The notes beneath the pieces are model-generated. The model was given only the letters and a program-made list of their open reading frames with translations. It did not search any database and was not told the DNA's origin. 11,174 nt of DNA, from contig LMAD01000045.1 in NCBI GenBank assembly GCA_001443545.1, positions 1 through 11,174 on the forward strand, in the 5' to 3' direction. Source of the stretch: Acidimicrobiaceae bacterium RAAP-2. GTDB lineage: Bacteria; Actinomycetota; Acidimicrobiia; Acidimicrobiales; RAAP-2. The position numbers and the translations under genes are program-made. Within the stretch, counting starts at the first letter, position 1. The number at the start of each line of letters is the position of its first letter. Below are positions 1 through 5,583 of this stretch, one piece after another.

Positions 1-1
1 G

Positions 2-109
2 TCGGTCGTGCTCAACATTGCCGGCGAGTCCTACCGGATGCGCACGCACCGGGCCCGTGCCGAGAAGCTCCGTCCGGGAGGGGGTGATCGATCAACGAAG
101 ACCACGTAA
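2..109 (+). CDS. istB: IstB-like transposition helper ATPase, C-terminal fragment
   Basis: This is the 3' end of a gene entering from the left, with 35 codons visible before TAA. The peptide contains LNIAGESYRMRTHRARAEKL, which resembles the C-terminal tail of IstB-family proteins (a hydrophobic strand, then G-x-SYR-R and a basic tail). IstB is the AAA+ ATPase that assists the IS21 transposase IstA in target capture. The ATPase core is outside the window, so activity cannot be judged. The call rests on the tail resemblance together with the repeats downstream; without the rest of the gene it is good but not certain. Confidence 0.6.
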   Translation, partial: SVVLNIAGESYRMRTHRARAEKLRPGGGDRSTKTT

Positions 110-144
110 GGTAGTTAGCGACACAGCCCCACCAGCGGGCTCAC

Positions 145-185
145 CTGGGGAATTTCGGCGAGCAACACTGGGGAATTTCGGCGAG
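145..185 (+). repeat. Two tandem copies of an 18-base IS-end repeat
   Basis: CTGGGGAATTTCGGCGAG occurs exactly at 145-162 and again at 168-185, a period of 23 bases. It lies between the istB stop and the presumed IS tip. IS21-family ends carry such repeated internal sites, thought to bind the transposase IstA. The exact repetition is seen directly; the binding role is inferred from the family. Confidence 0.75.
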
Positions 186-274
186 CGGCATCAGAATCGG
201 GCCTCAGTCACCAGTCAAGCTCGGTAGGGGTGACATTCAGTGCAAGGTGCGATCCCCGTTGATTCAGGGCTCAG

Positions 275-565
275 TTAGTCGAGGCCATCTACGACATAGA
301 TGGTGGCTTGGGCAGCGCCTTCACGAAGTTTCTTTATCTCGGCGTACTCTTCGCTTTGGTACCACGCAAGGGCGGTCTGCCTGGAAGGAAACTCAAGGAT
401 TACGGTCCGGCTTGCCGGAAGTTCTCCTTCCAGTAACTTGATGTCGCCACCTCTCACCAAGTACTTGCCACCGGCGGCGACAATGTTCGGGGCGACGTGT
501 TCCTTGTAAATCTGATACCGGGCCTCATCGAGAATGTCTCCCAAATAGATCACGTACGCCTTCAC
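275..565 (-). CDS. DUF1330 family protein
   Basis: A 96-residue protein of the DUF1330 family, small proteins with a ferredoxin-like (dimeric alpha/beta barrel) fold and no established general function. Family hallmarks are the start (M/V)KAYVI, YKEHVAPNIVAAGGKYLVRGG at about residues 20-40, RTVILEFPSRQTALAWY at 53-69, and a closing ATIYVVDGL strand. Length matches the family (about 95-100). The GTG at 565 is chosen because a clear AGGAGG lies seven to eight bases upstream and the family start fits there; the reading frame stays open to 634, but that extension has no family match. It is not obviously in an operon. The upstream side carries the 602-689 palindrome, which could be in its leader. 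No broken motifs are seen. Confidence 0.85.
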   Translation of the reverse strand: MKAYVIYLGDILDEARYQIYKEHVAPNIVAAGGKYLVRGGDIKLLEGELPASRTVILEFPSRQTALAWYQSEEYAEIKKLREGAAQATIYVVDGLD

Positions 566-601
566 TCGCCCTCCTGGCGCCACTGTCGATTCACTCACTA
601 T

Positions 602-689
602 GGGGTATCCATCTGAGCGGAGTAATCCGCACAAACGCTGGATCTATCGGGTCCTCTGACCAGGGTTGCTCCGGTTAAGTGGATACCCC
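602..689. repeat. 88-base imperfect palindrome (long stem-loop)
   Basis: The outer arms GGGGTATCCA (602-611) and TGGATACCCC (680-689) are perfect 10-base inverted repeats. Inside, CGGAGTAATCC (618-628) pairs with GGGTTGCTCCG (663-673): 11 pairs on the plus-strand RNA, two of them G-U. A 4-base hairpin GGTC/GACC (650-653 with 658-661) closes the top. The G-U pairs become A-C mismatches in the minus-strand transcript, so the plus strand folds better. It sits 36 bases upstream of the DUF1330 start and 366 bases from the IS tip. It could be a miniature mobile or REP-like element, or a structured RNA. The pairing is seen; the role is unknown. Confidence 0.7.
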
Positions 690-820
690 CACACTCACTT
701 TTACACGGATCATGCATTGGCCGATGCCAAACTCGAGCGTCCAACGCAAGATGCCATTGCTGTTGCGTCGGGCCTCTGACACGAATAAGTGGGAGCAGGC
801 CTGAGCTTCCAAGACCAAGT

Positions 821-848
821 CGTGCGAGCTGCTCTCGCGGCTCGCACG
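821..848. repeat. 9-base perfect inverted repeat
   Basis: CGTGCGAGC (821-829) is the exact reverse complement of GCTCGCACG (840-848) with a 10-base loop. An alternative pairing GCGAG (824-828) with CTCGC (833-837) would exclude the long stem. No T-run follows, so it is not a standard terminator. No gene can be assigned to it. Confidence 0.55.
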
Positions 849-1146
849 GGCTGACCGTATTCCTGCGTCGTCGCCCATGGTCCCACCGTGTCGACCCGCG
901 CCCGGCACGGACGAGACTGACGACCGCGAGCTCAATCCGTATGATGCGGCGATTGACATGGGCCCCGAACAGCGCACGGTACGACCCATGACACTCACCG
1001 CCCTACCCGTCCACGCCCGCGCCGGGCCACGGTGCGCTCGTGAGATCATCGTCCCTAGAATGTCAGTACGTACATCCGCGTCGCCACTGCCGGCGACGAC
1101 GAACGCACCATCACCGCTGCGTGACCAGTGCCTTCCGGTGGCATTG

Positions 1147-1251
1147 ACGTCCTCGCTCAAGACGGTGCTGTGGCTGATGCGAGTGGCGGGCCTGCGCATC
1201 GGTGAGGCGTACGGAGTGCTCGTTGCAGCGATAGTTTCTGGAGATGGTGTC
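1147..1251 (+). pseudogene. Possible tyrosine recombinase (phage integrase) fragment
   Basis: In the frame that ends with TGA at 1279-1281, residues around KTVLWLMRVAGLRIGEAYG resemble the tyrosine recombinase helix carrying the first catalytic arginine, consensus (A/T)GLRxxE-hydrophobic. Nothing before or after, in any plus frame, gives the rest of an integrase: no HxxR box and no terminal tyrosine. If the likeness is real, this is a short relic. The open frame continues upstream to 877 without recognisable sequence, and could instead be an unknown protein. Chance resemblance is quite possible. Confidence 0.25.
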
Positions 1252-1277
1252 GGGCCGGAAGAGATTGGACGACCGAC

Positions 1278-1451
1278 GTGATCTACGTGTGGGTGCTGGT
1301 TGCGTTGGTGTTTGCAACGTTCGTCGGCTGGGTGTCGAGTAAGGGCCGGTACGGTGACAAGGCGCCACGGGAGGCAAGGCGATTTACATCGCTCGGTCGA
1401 CGCACTTCGGTCACCGACGACGATGCGGATGGCTACGTCCGCGATAAGTAG
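1278..1451 (+). CDS. Possible small one-helix membrane protein
   Basis: A 57-codon frame starting at GTG and ending at TAG. The N-terminus IYVWVLVALVFATFVGWV (about residues 2-19) is a strong single transmembrane helix. It is followed by a basic and then acidic soluble tail (GRYGDKAPREARR, later VTDDDADGY). The topology would be N-out or a signal anchor, with the charged tail probably cytoplasmic. The GTG overlaps the TGA of the preceding frame as GTGA, an arrangement common in translationally coupled genes. A purine-rich GGAAGAGA lies too far upstream (about 14 bases) to be a good ribosome site. No family is recognised; it may be a real small protein or a chance frame. Confidence 0.4.
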   Translation: MIYVWVLVALVFATFVGWVSSKGRYGDKAPREARRFTSLGRRTSVTDDDADGYVRDK

Positions 1452-1607
1452 CGTGCGCCCGGTGGACGCCGTCGACGCCGGAGTGAGACGAAGTACGGAT
1501 TCGCGCTCAATGACGTCCTAGCGCGCGTTTCCGCGTGAGGCTCGCCACGTCGTTGCGGCGCGAATCGTGCCCCATGGCCGATCGTTCGGATTGGGTCGGT
1601 GCTCTAC

Positions 1608-2453
1608 CTACTGATGCCGAAGTGCGGCGGCAACGTCGGCCGGCGGGATCATGATCACGGCCATCCCGAAGTACGGCGGGAGGACGCCGACGGCGGTGAA
1701 CCTCGGTAGGACCTGAGCCACGAGCCGTGGACCTTCGAGCAGGACGATGTTGTAGGCGAGGGCGCCGAATGCTTGAACGAGGTCCGTGAGCGTGACGTGG
1801 AGGGCGGTGGCGAGAGTCTCGGGATTCTGCGAAGTAATTCGAATTTCGCCGGTGGTCGTGGGTGCCCATGCGACGTAGGTCACCGTCTCGGACGAATCGT
1901 TGATTACGAGTCCGTGTTGTTGTGCGAGCGATACGTCCGTATCCAACGAGGCCGCGGTCACCGTCATCGCCATGGGGGCTGCGACGTCGAGATTGGTACT
2001 CACGACTTGGCCGTGAAGATGGGGCTGTGTCCCGTTCACCTCGAGACCGACATTGACAAAGGCGAGGGTGCGTCGGAACTTGTCGCGGTGTCGCGCGCGG
2101 ACTTCGAGAAGAGCAGCGAGAAAGTCCTCGGACTCGTCGACTCGGAGACTCTCGAAGTCGGTGACGTGACGACGGGTAATGACGAGTTCGGCGCCACCCG
2201 AGGGGCCGAACGGGCTCCAGCGGTTCGCGATCACGAACGAGTAGGGACTGTTTCGTTGAAGGTGACTCACGTCGTCGCCGTTTCGAATGTCGTTCGTATC
2301 ATTCACCGAAGCCGCGGCGAGGGCACAAAAGACGCAGCGCCCGCCGGGGTCAGGCAGCGTCCGGCGCACGACGGGAAAGGGCTTGTCGCGCTGGTCGGGA
2401 TGGATGGAGACGACACCCGTCAGCGGATCGTGGCGTACCTCATCGGTGTTCAT
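1608..2453 (-). CDS. GalT-like nucleotidyltransferase (HIT superfamily)
   Basis: A 281-residue protein related to galactose-1-phosphate uridylyltransferase. It starts with RHDPLTG (residues 7-13). Zinc-type ligands are C40 and C43 (CVFC), H96 (RRH) and H145. The active site QPHLHGQ (143-149) places the nucleophilic histidine at H147 and the conserved glutamine at Q149; the usual middle residue is Pro (HPHGQ), here Leu. The second half is shorter than usual, and the HWH-type segment is replaced by GPRLVAQVLPRF, so the second metal site seems absent. The true reaction may be sugar-1-phosphate uridylyl or adenylyl transfer, or phosphorolysis as in related enzymes. No other galactose gene is nearby. 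ATG at 2453 is chosen because the family begins there, though no good ribosome site is seen; the frame is open up to 2654. Confidence 0.8.
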   Translation of the reverse strand: MNTDEVRHDPLTGVVSIHPDQRDKPFPVVRRTLPDPGGRCVFCALAAASVNDTNDIRNGDDVSHLQRNSPYSFVIANRWSPFGPSGGAELVITRRHVTDFESLRVDESEDFLAALLEVRARHRDKFRRTLAFVNVGLEVNGTQPHLHGQVVSTNLDVAAPMAMTVTAASLDTDVSLAQQHGLVINDSSETVTYVAWAPTTTGEIRITSQNPETLATALHVTLTDLVQAFGALAYNIVLLEGPRLVAQVLPRFTAVGVLPPYFGMAVIMIPPADVAAALRHQ

Positions 2454-2739
2454 GTCGATACGTCGAACCGTACTCGGGACGGCGCGTAGTTGCAATCCAC
2501 AGACGGGGCATGTACGGCCGCTAATCCGTCCGATGGTTCGGACAACTGCGGCGCAAGTGAGCGGTTGCCGTCGGGCGAGGTCGACAACCGGCGCATCGAA
2601 GAAACTAGCGCTGTCCGTCGCCTTCGCCAACGAAGGACCAGAGTCCGGCGACAAGGTTCAATCGATGACGATTGCGAAGGATACGCGAGTTCGTCCTCGT
2701 CGTCGCCAGGTCCGCTGCGTCATCGCCCTGGACGTTGCC

Positions 2740-2762
2740 GTCCCCGTTCCGTATTCGGGGAC
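2740..2762. repeat. 7-base perfect inverted repeat
   Basis: GTCCCCG (2740-2746) and CGGGGAC (2756-2762) are exact reverse complements around a 9-base loop. No T-run follows on the plus strand. It lies 20 bases from the next palindrome at 2783. The role is unknown. Confidence 0.55.
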
Positions 2763-2782
2763 ACGCGATATGGCTTGTTGAA

Positions 2783-2798
2783 CACCCTGCGCAGGGTG
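2783..2798. repeat. 16-base perfect palindrome CACCCTGCGCAGGGTG
   Basis: An uninterrupted perfect palindrome. Such a symmetric site with no loop is more like a binding site for a dimeric regulator than a terminator, although it can also form a tight hairpin. It stands 330 bases upstream of the GalT-like start and about 410 upstream of the GNAT start, so which gene it would serve is unclear. Confidence 0.55.
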
Positions 2799-3032
2799 GC
2801 CCGCGCATTGACGGAAGCGTGTGTACCGGCTCCGGTGGGGGCAGGTCAGGAGGTTCCGCGCCGTGAGATGAGTGAGGCACCTTTCGAAGCCTCCAGCCGG
2901 TTCGTTGACTTCGGCATCCGAGAGTCACGCCATGCAAATCTCTCCTAGTGATGGAGGCACCGTCACGTTAGGGCGGAGACGGCGTCACTCCAAGAAGCTT
3001 CGCCGTCAAACCCCAACAGATCGATCGCGTCG

Positions 3033-3062
3033 GGTGTCTGACACCAGTGAATCCACATTCAC
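3033..3062. repeat. Two adjacent perfect hairpins (REP-like)
   Basis: GGTGTC-T-GACACC (3033-3045) is immediately followed, after one base, by GTGAAT-CCAC-ATTCAC (3047-3062). GTGTCTGACAC-type palindromes recur between genes in many bacterial genomes and are often linked to REP-type repeats and their IS200-like transposases; that link is recalled, not tested. Only one copy was noticed in this window. It lies about 150 bases upstream of the GNAT start. Confidence 0.6.
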
Positions 3063-3210
3063 GGCGAGAAGGTCTGCGCACTGATCCGCGATGAACCGCC
3101 AGTGGTCGCAAGTCGAGGTGACGAATCTACGCCCAAGGGGGACAGGTCTTGCGGTCGGTGCTCGGCGAGCTGTCGGAGGCAAAGTGTTGTGATGTTCGCA
3201 ACGAGATACC

Positions 3211-3768
3211 GTGACTCTCAAGAACTTGTCAACGCCGTCGCTGCACAGCGCTCGTTTGCGGTTGCGTCCCATCAACGACCTGGACGCGGACGCACTCTTC
3301 GCGCTGCACAGCAACGCCAACGTACTGCGCTACTGGGACGCGCCGCCCTGGAGCGATCGTATGCGGGCCGAGCGGTTCATCACGACGTGCCGACAGATTG
3401 CCGAGGCAGGTACTGGAGTGCGGCTGGCCGTCGAGCGTCTTTCCGACAGGGCATTCATCGGCTGGTGCAGCCTGACCCGGTGGAATCGCGACTTCCGCAG
3501 CGCATCCATGGGCTACTGCTTGGACGATGCAGCGTGGGGACGTGGCTACGGGACCGAAGCCGGACGGGCCCTACTGGAGTGGGCATTCGAGACGTTGGAA
3601 TTGAATCGCGTCCAAGCTGAGACCGATACGCGAAACGTGGCAGCAGCCCGCGACTTAGAGAAACTCGGATTCGTGCTTGAAGGGACGTTGCGCGAAGACT
3701 GCATCGTGAACGGCGAAGTCTCGGATTCTTGGGTGTACGGACTGATCCGACGTGAATGGCGACCGTGA
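3211..3768 (+). CDS. GNAT family N-acetyltransferase, RimJ/RimL type
   Basis: A 185-residue acetyltransferase that would move an acetyl group from acetyl-CoA to an amine, as in the RimJ/RimL protein-alanine group; the substrate cannot be named. Visible hallmarks are the opening strand SARLRLRPI (13-21), the CoA-binding loop AWGRGYGTEAG (108-118), the N-VAAARDLEKLGF helix-strand (142-154), and the closing EGTLRE...NGEVSDSWVYGLIRREW. Length is normal for the family. The start is GTG with only a weak purine stretch (ACGAGA) upstream; a TTG ten bases further on is possible. It stands alone, with about 255 bases to the next plus-strand gene. No catalytic damage is seen. Confidence 0.9.
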   Translation: MTLKNLSTPSLHSARLRLRPINDLDADALFALHSNANVLRYWDAPPWSDRMRAERFITTCRQIAEAGTGVRLAVERLSDRAFIGWCSLTRWNRDFRSASMGYCLDDAAWGRGYGTEAGRALLEWAFETLELNRVQAETDTRNVAAARDLEKLGFVLEGTLREDCIVNGEVSDSWVYGLIRREWRP

Positions 3769-4023
3769 GCGATCTCAGCACTGTCCGCTACTCGGTAACT
3801 GATTGAACCACCTAGCCTTGGTCGCCTGAATCCGCCGTTGCACTTCGCAATGATGGCGACGGAGCCGACGCATCGACCGATCGCCGCGAAGTAGTACCGG
3901 CAATGTTTCAGCCTCCAATGCAAGGTGGTAGAACTTGGTGTTGGCCCCCGGTACTCGCTTTGCGAGGAAGCCGTCGGGTCGTGGAAGCGGATCGACCTCT
4001 GAGGGTCCAGCGACGACCATGGT
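3769..4023. other. Intergenic gap with a stem-loop
   Basis: No gene is supported; a minus-strand frame (4020-3775) has no ribosome site or family likeness. A stem-loop is possible at 3821-3860: GTCGCC pairs with GGCGAC, with an inner TTGC/GCAA hairpin. It lacks a T-tail, so it is a weak candidate for ending the GNAT transcript. Confidence 0.4.
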
Positions 4024-5289
4024 ATGCCACAGTGGAACGTGCTCATATTCCGCCGATTGGTTCTCGTTACCGTGCTGATTGGAGTCGACGCCACTGGCGC
4101 GACGCCGTCACTCGCCGCAACCAGCGGCCATTCGGTTCCGTGGGCATCCATGGGGGTTGTTCAGCCCTCGCTCGTCCAACCTTCCGGTTGGGGTAGCCCA
4201 ATCGCCGCCCAGCCCGCCAGCACAACCACTGGGTGGTGCACCACGAACGGCGTCGAGATCTCCACGGGCCGGGGTCAGTCAACTCTCGTTTCGGACGCCT
4301 CGGTGGGACAGAAGCTCGAGCGATCCCACCTAGCACTCTCCGGATTGCCCGGGAGTTCGAGAGCAACTGCAACGTGCGAGGACATCGCGTTGGATCCGAG
4401 ACACCCGCGGACGATTTACGCCGCGTTCCAGGCCAGTGAAGGTGGATCGATTCCGCCCTCGTACGGAGTTGCTCTGGTGACTACGAACATGGGCAGTAGT
4501 TGGCGGTTCGTTCCTCCGCCGAAGGGATACACGCGGACGGACTTCGCAGGATTCATCGAGCGTCCGAGTGGCGTCGAGATGCTCTACTCGTCCAACTACT
4601 TCTTCCCCCTGAAACCGGGACAGTCGGCCGGCCTCGTCGCAGCGACATCGGCAACGGGTGGGCGCTCGTGGACCGACGTGCAACTACGTTGTCCGACCGG
4701 TGCGCCTTGTGTGATCTTTGGTCCCGAGGCTCCCCAAGGAGCGTGTGGGATGTCGGAGTGGCAACAATCGGTTCTCGTCGGTTCCACCTATGAGTACCGG
4801 GGGACGACGCGGTGGCGCGCGGCCGGTGCTGTGAGCTCCGTGAGTCAATGCGGCAGCCAGCAGCTCGTCACCACGGCTTCCGGCGACGTGTACCTGGTCG
4901 ATCGCAGTCGTACACGTGCTCTTCACTTCACGAATGACGGATTCCACTGGACCGCGGTGTCGCTGCCGAAGATCGATGGTGCGCCCGTCGGGGGAAGATT
5001 CGCCCCATTCAGTCAGTTGATGACGCTCGCGGCGAACGGTGCCCTTATTGCGGTCGCTGGCTCACCCCTTGTGACCGCCGAGCACCTAGAGCTCCTGAAA
5101 CCGAGATCGACCGTGTGGTGCGCCACGAGCGCGGTCCTGCCAACGACGACCAGGCAAGACCCCGTTGTCGCCATGCAGTCAAGCGAATCGACGTTGGTGG
5201 TGGCGTTCCTCGCGCCAATGCCGACGGGCCGTGGGTCCAACGCAATGGCCGTAACATTCCCACTCGCAACGTTGCGGTGTCGAAGCTAA
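4024..5289 (+). CDS. Secreted Asp-box (BNR-like) beta-propeller protein
   Basis: A 421-residue protein with an export signal: basic RR at 10-11, hydrophobic LVLVTVLIGV, and a likely cut near SLA-A (about residue 31). A low-complexity Ser/Thr/Pro linker follows to about 70. The remainder has Asp-box-like turns with the S/T-x-x-x-G-x-x-W pattern at TTNMGSSW (153-160), ATGGRSW (210-216) and TNDGFHW (303-309), as found in sialidase and sortilin-like propellers. Eight cysteines (72, 118, 223, 229, 241, 276, 366, 419) suggest disulfides outside the cell. No sialidase catalytic FRIP/RIP motif is seen, so an enzyme activity is not supported; binding or structural roles are equally possible. The ATG start has no strong ribosome site. 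Confidence 0.75.
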   Translation: MPQWNVLIFRRLVLVTVLIGVDATGATPSLAATSGHSVPWASMGVVQPSLVQPSGWGSPIAAQPASTTTGWCTTNGVEISTGRGQSTLVSDASVGQKLERSHLALSGLPGSSRATATCEDIALDPRHPRTIYAAFQASEGGSIPPSYGVALVTTNMGSSWRFVPPPKGYTRTDFAGFIERPSGVEMLYSSNYFFPLKPGQSAGLVAATSATGGRSWTDVQLRCPTGAPCVIFGPEAPQGACGMSEWQQSVLVGSTYEYRGTTRWRAAGAVSSVSQCGSQQLVTTASGDVYLVDRSRTRALHFTNDGFHWTAVSLPKIDGAPVGGRFAPFSQLMTLAANGALIAVAGSPLVTAEHLELLKPRSTVWCATSAVLPTTTRQDPVVAMQSSESTLVVAFLAPMPTGRGSNAMAVTFPLATLRCRS

Positions 5290-5583
5290 TTCCGGTGGCG
5301 CCTCTCACGAAGCACGTACGCTTCATCGAGAGTTCCGATCCTTGTCCGAGAACCGACACCAAGGACTTTGGTGCCAACTCGGCTTCGTTGGGTCGGCGTC
5401 GCTCTACAAGTGCGCCCACGTGGTGCGCGAGAAGTGGTGTTGCCAACCAACGCTGGGAGAATTAATCCGAACGTGGCCGGTCGAGCTATTGGATTGTGGC
5501 GGTAGAGCAGACGACGGTGTGGCCCGTAACAGGCTCTGATTCGCATCGTGACGGATCACTGGGTAGGGTCGAGAATAACCACT
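5290..5583. other. Intergenic gap with two palindromic elements
   Basis: No gene is supported in 294 bases. A stem-loop at 5302-5332, 12 bases after the upstream stop, pairs CTCTC with GAGAG and GAAGC with GCTTC around a small internal bulge and a 6-base loop; no T-run follows. A second symmetric site is CCACGTGG (5416-5423), flanked by GCGC on both sides (5412-5415 and 5425-5428), about 160 bases before the C-S lyase start. It looks like an operator, but nothing identifies a regulator. Confidence 0.4.

Larger units (their letters stand above)
1..235 (+). mobile_element. Right end of an IS21-family insertion sequence (partial)
   Basis: The window begins inside the last gene of an IS21-type element. 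The visible part is the C-terminal tail of the IstB-like helper ATPase, stopping at 107-109, followed by about 125 non-coding bases with two copies of a GGGGAATTTCGGCGAG-type repeat. Multiple short repeats just inside the tips are typical of IS21-family ends. The outer boundary is not certain: the TGACA at 231-235 is a plausible tip because IS21 elements usually end in CA, but the other end and the target duplication lie outside the window. Confidence 0.55.
690..1277. other. Stretch with no confident gene
   Basis: Long open frames run on both strands here (plus 877-1281, minus 675-1199), but neither gives a protein with a recognisable family throughout, and neither has a convincing ribosome site. 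The one protein-like segment is the recombinase-like piece at 1147-1251, described separately. A 9-base hairpin lies at 821-848. Position next to an IS end and a possible integrase remnant suggests decayed mobile DNA, but this is inference. Confidence 0.5.
2454..3210. other. Gene-free stretch rich in palindromes
   Basis: About 750 bases between the oppositely directed GalT-like gene and GNAT gene. Open frames exist on both strands but none yields a recognisable or well-initiated protein. Perfect stems are dense: 2621-2636 (CCTTCG/CGAAGG, 4-base loop), 2740-2762, 2783-2798, 2825-2836 (ACCGG/CCGGT), 2874-2893 (GAGGC/GCCTC), 3033-3045 and 3047-3062. The first of these lies in the possible N-terminal extension of the GalT frame. 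Promoters for both flanking genes must lie here, but no box could be picked with confidence. Confidence 0.5.

Noticed and set aside
602..689. Integron attC site
   Set aside because: GTTAAGT at 674-680 matches the GTTRRRY core, but the partner position 611-617 (ATCTGAG) does not match RYYYAAC, and a 10-base stem continues outside the core, unlike attC.
602..691. tRNA gene
   Set aside because: Size is similar, but there is no GTTCRA T-loop sequence and the stem pattern is a single long hairpin.
675..1199. Minus-strand frame of 174 codons
   Set aside because: No family likeness, no ribosome site, and composition typical of a chance frame in GC-rich DNA.
2490..2948. Plus-strand 152-codon frame
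   Set aside because: Low-complexity Ser/Arg-rich translation with no domain; shadow-like.
3006..3320. Minus-strand protein ending in CADLLAVNVDSLVSDTRRD
   Set aside because: The tail looks protein-like, but the frame overlaps the well-supported GNAT start, lacks a start with a ribosome site and matches no family.
3775..4020. Minus-strand 81-codon frame
   Set aside because: No ribosome site before its ATG and no recognisable domain.
5302..5332. Intrinsic terminator
   Set aside because: The stem has an internal bulge and is not followed by a T-run, so it is kept only as a stem-loop.
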